Assembly: GCF_000026985.1 (NCBI RefSeq)
Contig: NC_017390.1
Coordinates: 1,728,697-1,758,820 of the forward strand
DNA: 30,124 nucleotides
Source: Erwinia pyrifoliae DSM 12163
GTDB lineage: Bacteria > Pseudomonadota > Gammaproteobacteria > Enterobacterales > Enterobacteriaceae
Direction of reading: 5' to 3'
How positions within the stretch are numbered: the stretch's first letter is position 1; the number at the start of each line of letters is the position of its first letter. Below are positions 7,146 through 15,192 of the stretch, in pieces. The notes below the pieces were generated by a model. It did not search any database. It was not told where the DNA came from and saw only the letters and a program-made list of their open reading frames with translations. Both the position numbers and the translations under genes were made by a program.

Positions 7146-8480
7146 TTACTGGCGGCTGCGGCGTGCCTGACGCCAGTTAAGTAGCGGCGTCACCGAGATG
7201 CCGTGCACGACGACGCTGGCGACGATCAGGGTGAAAGCCATATCGGCCATGCGCGTTGCCTCTGCGCCAGCCAGCCCGTGGGTGTAAGCCCAGGCAATGT
7301 AGTTAATACTGCCGATACCGCGTATGCCCAACCAGCCAATGGTGGCTCGCTGCAGGCCGGGGGTTTTCATGCCTGCTGTGGCAAGCCATACCGACAGCGG
7401 GCGGATGACCACAAACAGCAGCGCGGCCAAAAGCAGTCCATTCGGGTTCCAGTGCTGCGCGAGGGTGATGCCCAGCACGATAATAATGGCGGCGGCGAAC
7501 AGGCGCTCAATAGTGTCGCCAAAAGACAGCGCATCGCTCACCACCAGCCCGGCGGAACTGGCCGGATTGGTCTCTTCAAACGCATGTCGGGCGTTGGGAT
7601 TGACCAGTTCCTCGGCCGGTGGATGCGGGTTACCTTGCTGATAGTCCTGGTAAGGAAAACGCCGCACTACGCCAATTTCTGCGCGTCGCAGCCCGACACC
7701 GGCTGCAAACGCCGCGAGAAAACCGGAAGCATCCAGCGCCTGGGCCGCCGCATAGCTGAGGGCGATCAGCGCCAGCGCCAGAGAGTCGTTGGGGGCGACA
7801 TCCTGCTGGGTATGACGCAGATACGTGGCATACTGCCCGATGAGCCGACCAAGGACAAAACCGATCGCGCTGCCGCCGACGACTGCCCACAGCACATCAA
7901 CCAGCGCCCAGTGGCTGAAGAAGGCCCAGGACATTTCGCCACTACCGGTTAGCAGTGCCATCGCCAGCATCAACAGCGGCAGGGCGGTGCCGTCGTTCAG
8001 CCCGGCCTCACTCGACAGCGAAACGCGCAGATTATCACTATCACTGGCATCATTGACTGAAATCAGACTGGCGAGCACCGGGTCGGTTGGCGCAACGATA
8101 GCGCCAAACGCCAGCGCCAGCGGCCAGGAAAACCCGGCCAGCAGATGCGCGGCCAGCGTAACGCCCGCCACCGTCAGCAACATGGCGGGAAACGCCAGCC
8201 GCAAGCCCATGCGCCAGCCCGGGTCGTTAAGCGGCAACCGCAGTTTTAGCCCGGTAATAAACAGCGACGCGGCCATGGCGATTTCGGTCAGGTTTTTGGC
8301 AAGCTCAGCATGGTCTGCGATATCAACGTGTAATAAATCCAGCACCCACGGCCCGCAGACAATACCGGCAAACAGGTAGAGTGCGAATCCCGTTACCGGT
8401 CCCCGGCTAATCCATCCTGATGCCAGAGAGATCAACAACAGTAAGCCACCGGTAGCGGCGGTCCAGCCTAAAAACGCCAT
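7146..8480 (-). CDS. CPA1-family Na+/H+ (cation:proton) antiporter
   Basis: A 444-residue inner-membrane protein with about 12 helices and the CPA1 signatures. GAIVAPTDPVLASL carries the Thr-Asp-Pro of the ion-binding helix (about residues 132-134). SEAGLNDGTALPLLM carries the conserved Glu and Asn-Asp pair (about 158 and 162-163). GIRGIGSINYIAWA is the Arg-containing helix near the C-terminus. These proteins exchange Na+ or K+ for protons in pH and salt homeostasis. A hydrophilic stretch (FPYQDYQQGNPHPPAEELVNPNARHAFEE) in the middle is longer than usual. AGGAG on the minus strand (8490-8486) best fits the ATG at 8480 with 5-nt spacing. It lies 94 nt downstream of the flavin reductase gene, possibly in one transcript. 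Confidence 0.88.
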   Translation of the reverse strand: MAFLGWTAATGGLLLLISLASGWISRGPVTGFALYLFAGIVCGPWVLDLLHVDIADHAELAKNLTEIAMAASLFITGLKLRLPLNDPGWRMGLRLAFPAMLLTVAGVTLAAHLLAGFSWPLALAFGAIVAPTDPVLASLISVNDASDSDNLRVSLSSEAGLNDGTALPLLMLAMALLTGSGEMSWAFFSHWALVDVLWAVVGGSAIGFVLGRLIGQYATYLRHTQQDVAPNDSLALALIALSYAAAQALDASGFLAAFAAGVGLRRAEIGVVRRFPYQDYQQGNPHPPAEELVNPNARHAFEETNPASSAGLVVSDALSFGDTIERLFAAAIIIVLGITLAQHWNPNGLLLAALLFVVIRPLSVWLATAGMKTPGLQRATIGWLGIRGIGSINYIAWAYTHGLAGAEATRMADMAFTLIVASVVVHGISVTPLLNWRQARRSRQ

Positions 8481-8574
8481 CATCACTCCTGAATCGATTT
8501 TTTTATCTGCTCAGTATGGACGGAATATGGGGAAAGGCTGCCGCCGTCTGCCATTTTTTTCGCGTCATCAGTGA

Positions 8575-9141
8575 TCAATCCGTGTGGCGCGCAGCCAGCG
8601 CCAGCGTCTTCAGCTGGGCAGTCAGATGGTGGCGGGTACTTTCGTCGCTGATGGTGCCGTTCTCCACATCAATTCGGCTGCTGGCCTGGCCGATGAAAAT
8701 TTCCGGCTTATTCAACACCCGGGCATTGAGAAACACCATGCTCTGGCGCAGATGGTACTGAGCGCGCGCGCCGCCAATTGCCCCCGGTGAGGCAGTCTGA
8801 ATAGCGACCGGTTTATTAGCGAAAGGATTTTCCGCCAGGCGTGACAGCCAGTCGATGGCATTCTTCAGCGCGCCCGGCAGCGAATAGTTATACTCCGGCG
8901 TGACAATAATCACGCCGTCGGCGGCGGCAATCGCATTTCCCATCGCCAGCACCGCAGCCGGGAAACCGTTTGCCTCAATGTCGGCATTGTAATGAGGAAA
9001 GTCGGCAATGGAACCCAGGGCATGGATTTCAATGCCTGGAGGAGCCAGCGCGGGCAGGCTGTTGGCTATCACGGCATTAAGAGAGGCCTGACGCAGGCTG
9101 CCCAGCAGGGTGACAAACCTAAGTGATTCTTTCTCAGACAT
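8575..9141 (-). CDS. ChrR/YieF-like NAD(P)H-dependent FMN reductase
   Basis: A 188-residue flavodoxin-fold protein resembling E. coli YieF/ChrR, which reduces quinones and chromate by two-electron transfer and limits redox cycling. VTLLGSLRQASLNAVIANSLP contains the FMN phosphate-binding loop, SIADFPHYNAD follows, GVIIVTPEYNYSLPGALKNAIDWLSR is the family signature around the flavin ring, and GGARAQYHLRQSMVFLNA is the dimer region. I chose the second ATG (9141), which matches the MSEK start of the E. coli protein and has GGAA about 6 nt upstream. An ATG at 9153 adds four residues. It is divergent from hemB, with about 240 nt between the start codons. Confidence 0.9.
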   Translation of the reverse strand: MSEKESLRFVTLLGSLRQASLNAVIANSLPALAPPGIEIHALGSIADFPHYNADIEANGFPAAVLAMGNAIAAADGVIIVTPEYNYSLPGALKNAIDWLSRLAENPFANKPVAIQTASPGAIGGARAQYHLRQSMVFLNARVLNKPEIFIGQASSRIDVENGTISDESTRHHLTAQLKTLALAARHTD

Positions 9142-9281
9142 GATGGTTTCCATAAATTAACAGAAAGTGGGTAAGGTTAATAAGGCGCCATTTGTTGCCC
9201 TCTTGCAAGGGGAACCGTGTTTTCAGGACGTACCAGGTGACACATTCTGTGCCGCCAGGGGCGGCAATTCATGCTGAAAGA

Positions 9282-9308
9282 TTGTCATCTGATACCCTGG
9301 GGTATACT
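9282..9308 (+). promoter_or_regulatory. candidate hemB promoter
   Basis: TTGTCA (9282-9287) and TATACT (9303-9308) are spaced by 15 nt, or 16 if the -35 is read as ATTGTC. Both elements resemble sigma-70 hexamers and the position is about 70 nt upstream of the hemB start. The short spacer lowers confidence. Confidence 0.4.
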
Positions 9309-9380
9309 GTTAGCACACGATTTATTTCATCATCACCGGTGCCGATACCCGGTGGATGCCCCGCTAAAAAAGAGGTTGTT

Positions 9381-10358
9381 TTGTCCAGCTATTTTCCTAT
9401 CCAGCGTCCACGACGCCTGCGTCATTCCGCTTCTCTTCGCTCTCTGTTTCAGGAAAACACCCTCAGTCTGAACGATCTGGCGCTGCCGATCTTTGTTGAG
9501 GAAGGCCTTGACGACTATAAGCCGATTGCTGCCATGCCGGGGGTGATGCGCATTCCGGAAAAGCGCCTGGCGTATGAGATTGAACGTATTGCCAAAGCGG
9601 GCGTGCGGTCGGTGATGACCTTCGGTATTTCTCACCATACCGATGCTGACGGCAGCGATACCTGGAACGAGAACGGGCTGGTGGCGCGTATGTCACGTAT
9701 TTGCAAACAGACGGTGCCGGAAATGATTGTGATGTCCGATACCTGTTTTTGTGAGTATACCAGCCACGGCCACTGCGGCGTGCTGCATGACCACGGCGTG
9801 GATAATGACGCCACGCTAAAAAACCTTGGCAGGCAGGCGGTGGTGGCCGCCGCAGCAGGGGCTGATTTTATCGCGCCGTCGGCGGCAATGGACGGCCAGG
9901 TGGCGGCGATCCGTCACGCGCTGGATGCGGCTGGCTTTACCGATACCGCCATCATGTCCTATTCTACCAAGTTCGCCTCCTCCTTCTACGGCCCGTTCCG
10001 CGAAGCGGCAGGCACCTCGCTGAAAGGCGATCGCAAAACCTACCAGATGAATCCGATGAACCGCCGCGAAGCGATTCGTGAATCGCTGATCGACGAAGCG
10101 GAAGGGGCGGATGCGCTGATGGTTAAACCGGCGGGTGCCTATCTGGATATTCTGCGCGAAGTACGTGACCGCACCCAACTGCCGCTGGCGGCCTATCAGG
10201 TGAGCGGTGAGTACGCGATGATTAAGTTCGGTGCGCAGGCGGGTGCCATTAGCGAAACCGAAGTGGTGCTGGAAAGCCTGGGGGCGATCAAACGCGCCGG
10301 TGCCGATATTATTTTCAGCTACTTTGCTCTTGACCTCGCCGAGAAGAATATTCTCTGA
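9381..10358 (+). CDS. hemB: delta-aminolevulinic acid dehydratase (porphobilinogen synthase)
   Basis: HemB condenses two 5-aminolevulinate molecules to porphobilinogen in tetrapyrrole (haem) synthesis; it is a cytoplasmic octamer. The 325-residue protein aligns with E. coli HemB (324) almost throughout. Zinc-binding Cys122, Cys124 and Cys132 sit in [15 protein letters not shown]. The Schiff-base lysines are Lys197 in [15 protein letters not shown] and Lys249 in [13 protein letters not shown] assign a TTG start at 9381 because AGAGG (9371-9375) is 5 nt upstream and the length then fits the family. The open frame continues back to 9192, but those residues do not belong to the family. The C-terminus ends KNIL, one residue shorter than in E. 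coli. IS debris begins within about 20 nt of the stop. Confidence 0.96.
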   Translation: MSSYFPIQRPRRLRHSASLRSLFQENTLSLNDLALPIFVEEGLDDYKPIAAMPGVMRIPEKRLAYEIERIAKAGVRSVMTFGISHHTDADGSDTWNENGLVARMSRICKQTVPEMIVMSDTCFCEYTSHGHCGVLHDHGVDNDATLKNLGRQAVVAAAAGADFIAPSAAMDGQVAAIRHALDAAGFTDTAIMSYSTKFASSFYGPFREAAGTSLKGDRKTYQMNPMNRREAIRESLIDEAEGADALMVKPAGAYLDILREVRDRTQLPLAAYQVSGEYAMIKFGAQAGAISETEVVLESLGAIKRAGADIIFSYFALDLAEKNIL

Positions 10359-10373
10359 TCTGGCGTAGCCTTC

Positions 10374-10469
10374 ACCGTTTTGCCCGCTTCAACGGACTTC
10401 AGGACGGCGATGATTTGGTGTTCGGTGAAGCGGGCTTTACGCATAGCGATCTCCTCCGGGGCAGCGTCA
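10374..10469 (-). mobile_element. IS3-family remnant: left end and first codons of orfA
   Basis: On the minus strand an ATG at 10444, preceded by GGAGGAG, opens a frame reading MRKARFTEHQIIAVLKSVEAGKTVK, the classic N-terminal helix-turn-helix of IS3-family OrfA transposase proteins. After about 25 codons it runs into hemB-flanking sequence. TGACGCTGCCCC (10469-10458) upstream of the ATG resembles the terminal inverted repeat of IS3-group elements. Only this end remains, so it is not mobile. Confidence 0.65.
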
Positions 10470-10486
10470 GTATGCCGGAAGATCTC

Positions 10487-10507
10487 TAATAGTGAACGGC
10501 ACTATTA
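10487..10507. repeat. inverted repeat TAATAGTG-5-CACTATTA
   Basis: A perfect 8-bp inverted repeat around AACGG lies between the two IS remnants. It is related in sequence (AATAGT/ACTATT) to the palindrome over the abiE promoter at 10800-10813. Purpose unknown. Confidence 0.4.
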
Positions 10508-10642
10508 TGCGGGATGGTGACATTGCTCAGAAAAAATGGAAAAAGCACCAAGCCGATGATTAACGCCAGAAGTGGTTTTGCCAAAGTTGGGTGCTCAATC
10601 AATTTGCTCCAGGCTTTTTACGGATGGTAGCAACTGTCGTGG

Positions 10643-10768
10643 TCAACAAAAATTGGCCACGGCTTTAGCGTTTTTCCAGAACAATCGTTCTGATTCATTC
10701 GGCGTCAAACCACCATTATATTGATAAGGTCTGAGCTGGCTGTCATATCCCGTAGTGTAGTTGGGCTG
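10643..10768 (-). mobile_element. IS3-family remnant: C-terminus of OrfB transposase
   Basis: The minus-strand frame ending at TGA (10645-10643) reads QLRPYQYNGGLTPNESERLF then WKNAKAVANFC, resembling the C-terminal tail of IS3-family OrfB integrase-core transposases (RPHQYNGGLTP-like motif). The catalytic DDE part is missing. The orfA fragment lies at lower coordinates in the same orientation, the reverse of gene order in a single element, so the two pieces come from different insertions. The remnant stops just before the abiE promoter. The 180 nt between the two remnants shows no gene. Confidence 0.6.
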
Positions 10769-10781
10769 TTTTTTCTCACTA

Positions 10782-10813
10782 TTGACATATTACCCACTCA
10801 ATAGTTTACTATT
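10782..10813 (+). promoter_or_regulatory. abiE promoter with overlapping palindromic operator
   Basis: TTGACA (10782-10787, perfect -35), a 17-nt spacer and TTTACT (10805-10810) form a good sigma-70 promoter about 30 nt before the AbiEi start. AATAGT-TT-ACTATT (10800-10813), a perfect inverted repeat, covers the -10. AbiEi antitoxins are known to repress their own operon by binding inverted repeats in the promoter, so this is the likely operator; the binding itself is inferred. Confidence 0.6.
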
Positions 10814-10842
10814 TGTTATTTTGTTAAACCCAGGGTGATTGT

Positions 10843-11616
10843 ATGTCATCAAAACTAAACTGGCTTTTGCAGAACACTGCGCCTGGCTCCTTGGTATTAC
10901 AGTCCTGGTTGACAAAAAATGGTATTAGCCCTTCTTTAGCCAATAAGTATATGCATAGTGACTGGTTACAAAAGCTACGTGCCGGTGTATACGTGCGGAG
11001 TGGGCGTGAACCTCAGTGGAACGATGCCGTCTTATGCCTGCAAAATCAGCTGGGGATTTCTGTGCATCTGGCGGGGCTTACCAGCCTGACCTGGCAGGGA
11101 CGCTCTCATTATCTTCACTTAACGCGCCAGGCAATTTGGCTTTACGTAGAAGACAAAGCTTCGTTGCCAAAGTGGTTCAAAGAATTTCCCAATGTCGAGT
11201 GGCTTTTACTTTCTAATCAGAAGCTCAATATGAATGACGAAAAGTATCTGACAGCGGTAGAAATTAAGGGTGAGCGGTTGAAAGCGAGTGTGCCGGAATT
11301 AGCTGCTTACGAGATTGCTAATGCAGTCCCTGGTTCGCTGTCATTTGAGCACGCTGCGGAGCTGTTTCAGGGGCTGGTAAACCTGAGTCCACGTAAAGTC
11401 GAAGTGTTGTTGCAATCCAGTCGAGCAGTGAAAACTAACCGCCTTTACCTGTTTCTGGCCGATCATTATGCTCATGCATGGGTTACGCGAATAGATAAAG
11501 CCAACATTGATTTAGGGGCCGGGAAACGGCAGATCGTATCTGGTGGCAAGCTGGATCTAAAATATCAGATCACTGTTCCAGCGAGTTTTGTTAGCAAAGG
11601 GATCTCACATGGATAA
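10843..11616 (+). CDS. AbiEi-type antitoxin / autoregulator (type IV toxin-antitoxin)
   Basis: A 257-residue cytoplasmic protein with the AbiEi layout. The N-terminal winged-helix region (LVLQSWLTKNGISPSLANKYMHSDWLQKLRAGVYVR) is the usual DNA-binding antitoxin domain, followed by the AbiEi C-terminal domain (CLQNQLGISVHLAGLTSLTWQGRSHYLHL, then a region through VPELAAYEIANAVPGSLSFEHAAELFQGLVNLSPRKVEVLLQSS). In type IV systems the antitoxin opposes the nucleotidyltransferase toxin without stably binding it, and represses the operon. It overlaps the downstream toxin gene by 8 nt, indicating translational coupling. GGGTG precedes the ATG. GC is lower than in flanking hemB and IS fragments adjoin, suggesting acquisition. 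Family assignment rests on remembered motifs and the partner gene. Confidence 0.85.
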   Translation: MSSKLNWLLQNTAPGSLVLQSWLTKNGISPSLANKYMHSDWLQKLRAGVYVRSGREPQWNDAVLCLQNQLGISVHLAGLTSLTWQGRSHYLHLTRQAIWLYVEDKASLPKWFKEFPNVEWLLLSNQKLNMNDEKYLTAVEIKGERLKASVPELAAYEIANAVPGSLSFEHAAELFQGLVNLSPRKVEVLLQSSRAVKTNRLYLFLADHYAHAWVTRIDKANIDLGAGKRQIVSGGKLDLKYQITVPASFVSKGISHG

Positions 11617-12526
11617 GCAATCACCTTATTATCGGCAAGTTGCGTTGCTGCTCAGCGCATTGCCTGTTGTGGCAGCAGAGCGATGCTTTGCACTAAAAGG
11701 TGGAACGGCTATAAACTTGTTTGTCCGTGATTTTCCACGTTTATCGGTTGATATCGATTTGGCTTACGTTTTGCTGGAAAGCAGAGATGTGGCATTGCCA
11801 AATGTTCGGGCTGCTTTGATGCGTATTGCTGAAATACTGCAACAACAGGCTGGCATTTCGGCGGTGCTACAAACGAATCATTCTGATGAAATGCGCATTG
11901 TGGTTTCTTCTCAGGAGGCACAGATAAAGATAGAAGTTTCGCCTGTTGCGCGAGGCACACTCTATCCCCCAGAAGAACGTGATATTGTTGAAGCGGTAGA
12001 GGACGAGTTCGGTTTCGCTACTATTCAGGTTGTATCGCTTGCCGATCTCTATGGTGGCAAGCTTTGTGCTGCGCTTGACAGGCAACATCCCCGTGATTTT
12101 TATGACGTCAAAATGCTACTCGAAACGCAAGGCATTGATCGCCAGATCTTTAATGGTTTCATCACCTATCTATTGGGACACCAACGCCCATTATCAGAGG
12201 TGCTTAATCCCCGCTGGAAAGATATTTCTGAGCTATATGCGAATGAATTTAACGGAATGACATTCGATGCGGTTTCTCTGGAAGAACTCAATGCGATACC
12301 CAACTTAATGGTTACTGCTCTCAAAGCACAATTCACGCAGCAGGATTATGATTTTTTGATGTCTTTCAAAAGTGGTCAACCGGACTGGAGTCTGGCTCCT
12401 GAAGATCAGATTCAGCATCTACCAGCGGTTAAGTGGAAGTTGCAAAATATTGGGTGCATACCAAAAGGTAAGCATATTCAGGCGTTGGCGAAGCTTGAGG
12501 CTGTTCTTGCCGAGTGGATAAAGTAG
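11609..12526 (+). CDS. AbiEii/AbiGii-family nucleotidyltransferase toxin
   Basis: A 305-residue protein of the AbiEii nucleotidyltransferase (DNA polymerase beta-like) superfamily, abortive-infection toxins that act on tRNA or other RNA and stop growth during phage infection. Visible motifs: FALKGGTAINLF (GG-T motif, Gly31-Gly32), LSVDIDLAY (metal-binding Asp48 and Asp50), IKIEVSP, then SLADLYGGKLCAALDRQHPRDFYDV (Lys151, Asp157, Arg162-Asp163), the conserved motif of the C-terminal helical part. All core residues are present, so activity is plausible. I chose the ATG at 11609 because AAAGGG lies 7 nt upstream; an earlier in-frame start at 11588 lies inside abiEi without a comparable site. The gene faces umuC, with 78 nt between. 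Confidence 0.88.
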   Translation: MDKQSPYYRQVALLLSALPVVAAERCFALKGGTAINLFVRDFPRLSVDIDLAYVLLESRDVALPNVRAALMRIAEILQQQAGISAVLQTNHSDEMRIVVSSQEAQIKIEVSPVARGTLYPPEERDIVEAVEDEFGFATIQVVSLADLYGGKLCAALDRQHPRDFYDVKMLLETQGIDRQIFNGFITYLLGHQRPLSEVLNPRWKDISELYANEFNGMTFDAVSLEELNAIPNLMVTALKAQFTQQDYDFLMSFKSGQPDWSLAPEDQIQHLPAVKWKLQNIGCIPKGKHIQALAKLEAVLAEWIK

Positions 12527-12604
12527 TTTAGAATTTAACATATACATTTACCTTTAGTGTCACTCCGTGGTCTTTTTTAAACTGATGTGCTCATCTGTCA
12601 CGCA

Positions 12605-13867
12605 TCACTTCGCCACGGGAAGGTCGGCATAGCGCGTGGTGTAAGCGGGGGAGAGCATCTCCCGCTTCATCTTCCAGGCCTTTTCTATCCCCTGGCCGGC
12701 AAACCAGACCTTGCCTTTACCCGAACGGTTTAAGCTGTCGATGGTTTGCATCAGCGCGGCGCTGTTCGCCCACACGCGCTGTTCATCAAACAGGTTAAGT
12801 TGCGAAACCCCGTTACTGTAGAAATCTGCCAGCATGACGCCGGCTTTCATATAGCGGTGCCCGTCTATCCAGATACGCGCCAGCGATTCGGTTGCGGCAC
12901 GAATAATGTCACGCGTGTCATTTGACGGTGTCATCAACCGGGTGGACGCCTGGTTGCCGTAGTACACTTCATTGTCCGCATGCGGGCTGGTGCGCACAAA
13001 CACGCTGATAAAACGGCAGAACTGCCGCTCACCACGCAGTTTTTCTGCGGCTCGCTCGGCATAGGCACAAACGGCCTGATGCACGTCTGAATATTGCGTC
13101 AGGCGGTTGCCAAACGAGCGGCTACAGACGATCTGCTGCTTAGTCGGAGCAAACTCTTCCAGCTCCAGACAGGGGTCACCACGCAGTTCACGCGCGGTCC
13201 TTTCCAGCACGACGTTGAAATGTTTCCTGATCACCCACAGCGAGCTTTCTGCCAGATCGAGTGCGGTCTCAATGCCCATCAGATTGAGCTTTTTACTGAT
13301 ACGCCGTCCAACGCCCCAAACGTCTTCCACTGCCACCAGCGCCAGTAGTTTGCGCTGGCGGTCAATAGAGGATAAATCGACAACGCCGCCGGTAGCCGGC
13401 CATTTTTTCGCTGCATGATTGGCCAGCTTCGCCAGCGTCTTGGTTTGCGCAATGCCTACGCCAACCGTCAGCCCGGTATTTCTTAGCACCTGATTGCGCA
13501 TCTCATGACCAAAATCTGCAAGAGATACGCAATTGTTGACGCCAGTCAGATTAACGAAGGCTTCATCGATGGAATATATCTCAATGGCGGGAGCGATATC
13601 GGTCAGCGTCTGCATAACGCGTTCACTGAGGTCGGCATACAGCGCATAATTGGAACTGAATACGTGAATTTCAGATGGGTATGTATTATTTTTTATTTTA
13701 AAAAAGGGTTCCCCCATTTTTATGCCCAGTAATTTTGCCTCCGCAGATCGTGAAATCACGCAGCCATCGTTATTCGATACCACCACGACCGCTTTTCCCC
13801 ACAGGTCGGGGCGAAAAACGGTCTCACAAGAAGTATAAAAGCTGTTCACATCGACCAGAGCAAACAT
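12605..13867 (-). CDS. umuC: UmuC, catalytic subunit of DNA polymerase V
   Basis: A 420-residue Y-family translesion polymerase, near the length of E. coli UmuC (422) and similar throughout. The palm motif MFALVDVNSFYTSCE carries the first metal-binding Asp, VVVVSNNDGCVISRSAEAK is the finger region, and EIYSIDEAFVNLTG has the catalytic Asp-Glu pair. LTVGVGIAQTKTLAKLANHAAKKWP and VWGVGRRISKKLNLMGI (helix-hairpin-helix) follow, and the tail QLNLFDEQRVW fits the beta-clamp-binding motif (QLNLF). It copies past damaged bases with low fidelity after SOS induction, in complex with cleaved UmuD. It starts 2 nt after the umuD stop codon, so the two are cotranscribed. No disruption is visible. Confidence 0.96.
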   Translation of the reverse strand: MFALVDVNSFYTSCETVFRPDLWGKAVVVVSNNDGCVISRSAEAKLLGIKMGEPFFKIKNNTYPSEIHVFSSNYALYADLSERVMQTLTDIAPAIEIYSIDEAFVNLTGVNNCVSLADFGHEMRNQVLRNTGLTVGVGIAQTKTLAKLANHAAKKWPATGGVVDLSSIDRQRKLLALVAVEDVWGVGRRISKKLNLMGIETALDLAESSLWVIRKHFNVVLERTARELRGDPCLELEEFAPTKQQIVCSRSFGNRLTQYSDVHQAVCAYAERAAEKLRGERQFCRFISVFVRTSPHADNEVYYGNQASTRLMTPSNDTRDIIRAATESLARIWIDGHRYMKAGVMLADFYSNGVSQLNLFDEQRVWANSAALMQTIDSLNRSGKGKVWFAGQGIEKAWKMKREMLSPAYTTRYADLPVAK

Positions 13868-13869
13868 GA

Positions 13870-14289
13870 TTACTTATGCGCTTTCAGGGTAAAAGTGACC
13901 ACGCCAAAGATTTCCAGCTCTTCTGCATTTTGGAATGAAATGGGCGGATAGTGAGGGTTATGCGGCACCAGCTGCAGAACCGGATGGGTACGCAGCTCCT
14001 TAACGGTAAACTCACCGGCGATGGCGGCCACCACGATATCGCCATGAACTGCGTTCAGCGAACGATCAACGATCAGCAAATCACCATCGCCGATCCCTGC
14101 TTCGCGCATTGAGTCACCGCTGACTTTGATAAAATAGGTGGCGCTTGGGTGCTTAATAGCGAGTTTATTCAGGTCGATGCGGTCTTCCACGTAATCCTGG
14201 GCAGGGCTGGGAAAACCACAGGGTACGCGCTCGGAGAACAACGGAAGTAGCAGGGGGCAATCAATGTCGAGCGGACGGATAAACGGCAT
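13870..14289 (-). CDS. umuD: UmuD, self-cleaving subunit of DNA polymerase V
   Basis: A 139-residue protein, the same length as E. coli UmuD. The RecA-stimulated cleavage site Cys24-Gly25 is present ([10 protein letters not shown]), as is the catalytic dyad Ser60 ([11 protein letters not shown]) and Lys97 (FTVKELR). On RecA-ssDNA it cuts itself to UmuD', which pairs with UmuC to form Pol V; uncut UmuD acts as a damage checkpoint. It is the first gene of umuDC, with a LexA box directly upstream and GAGG 8 nt before the ATG. The position beside an AbiE module is not typical of E. coli and suggests local rearrangement or acquisition. Confidence 0.96.
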   Translation of the reverse strand: MPFIRPLDIDCPLLLPLFSERVPCGFPSPAQDYVEDRIDLNKLAIKHPSATYFIKVSGDSMREAGIGDGDLLIVDRSLNAVHGDIVVAAIAGEFTVKELRTHPVLQLVPHNPHYPPISFQNAEELEIFGVVTFTLKAHK

Positions 14290-14306
14290 AACGGCAACCT
14301 CAATAT

Positions 14307-14326
14307 AACTGTATTTATATACAGTA
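14307..14326 (-). promoter_or_regulatory. LexA box (SOS operator) of umuDC
   Basis: The core CTG-N10-CAG is at 14309-14324, reading CTGTATATAAATACAG on the minus strand, one mismatch from the consensus CTGTATATATATACAG, with T and A-rich flanks. It is 18-37 nt upstream of the UmuD ATG and likely overlaps the -10 region. A near-consensus box predicts tight LexA binding and late SOS induction, as for E. coli umuDC. Confidence 0.92.
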
Positions 14327-14460
14327 TCAGCGATTAACCGGAACGATCAAGCCACCCGCCAGAGAATTTCAGGAAGCATTTGAACAGGCACGGAATTTAA
14401 CTTTTTACAGTGGATCAAAGCCTGACGATGGCGCGCCGCTGAAGGAGAGTGGCCGGCGGG

Positions 14461-15192
14461 CTAGTATCGCGCAATGCGTACGGTGATCACGATCGAGCTG
14501 ATGGCAATCAGCGCCAGGAACACCCCTACGGCGATCATTGAGCTGAAACTAAACTGTTCGAATAACAGCAGGCCGGCCATACCTCCGCTCAGAAAGGAAA
14601 CAATGGTCACCAGGTGAGTCACAAACTGCTGGCATGCGGCGGCTATCGGCTGTGAGCGGTCACGCTGGAACCAGGCGGTCAGTACGGAACCGAGAGCGAT
14701 CCCCGCATCCGTCAAAGTGCCGGTAACGTGGGTGGAACGCACGCGGCCGTTAGACAGCTGGGTGGACGTGGCATTGTGGATCCCCATTAGAAAACCGAGG
14801 CAGACAATTGCCTCGCGGTTATTGCCGGCAGCATAAAAAAACGTTTCAAACGCCGACAGCAGCATCAACATCACCCCTTCAATCAGCAGAACAATACTGA
14901 ATATCGTTCGCAGCTTATTCTTAATACCCCAGATCACTATCAGACGAGATGTTACGCAGCCGATAACAAAAGCGGTAAGAATTGCCAGCAAAAATTTCAG
15001 ATCCCTGATGTCGACGTTGGAGACCTCGGAGGATAATTGTGCAGCATTGCCGGACATATGCGATGGGAAAATACCGAATGCCCCCAACGCCATTGCATTC
15101 AGCAAGCCGGCGCTGGTGGCCAGTACCAGCGCCAGGTAACGGTCTTCAGCGTGCGTTCTTTCACGCTTTCTTTTAATCATCATGCGCAGCAT
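14461..15192 (-). CDS. DUF1275 (YoaK-like) membrane protein
   Basis: A 243-residue inner-membrane protein with about six hydrophobic helices. AEDRYLALVLATSAGLLNAMALGAFGIFPSHMSGNAAQLSSEV is the DUF1275 signature (Gly/Asn-rich helix followed by SHMSGN), and GFLMGIHNATSTQLSNGRVRSTHVTGTLTDAG is the second conserved segment. The two half-sites look like an internal repeat (SHMSGN and THVTGT). E. coli YoaK belongs to this family and has no established function. A charged N-terminus (KRKRERTHAEDR) precedes the first helix. The ATG at 15192 has AGGGG 5 nt upstream. Transcribed away from otsBA and toward umuD. Confidence 0.85.
   Translation of the reverse strand: MLRMMIKRKRERTHAEDRYLALVLATSAGLLNAMALGAFGIFPSHMSGNAAQLSSEVSNVDIRDLKFLLAILTAFVIGCVTSRLIVIWGIKNKLRTIFSIVLLIEGVMLMLLSAFETFFYAAGNNREAIVCLGFLMGIHNATSTQLSNGRVRSTHVTGTLTDAGIALGSVLTAWFQRDRSQPIAAACQQFVTHLVTIVSFLSGGMAGLLLFEQFSFSSMIAVGVFLALIAISSIVITVRIARY

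Noticed and set aside
7203..7952. Long open frame (249 codons) opposite the CPA1 antiporter
   Set aside because: It is antisense to a well-supported gene, has no ribosome site, and its translation is compositionally odd (Gln-, Arg- and His-rich).
9192..9380. Extended N-terminus for hemB
   Set aside because: The frame is open, but the extra 63 residues do not match the HemB family and the region contains the likely promoter; TTG at 9381 has a ribosome site.
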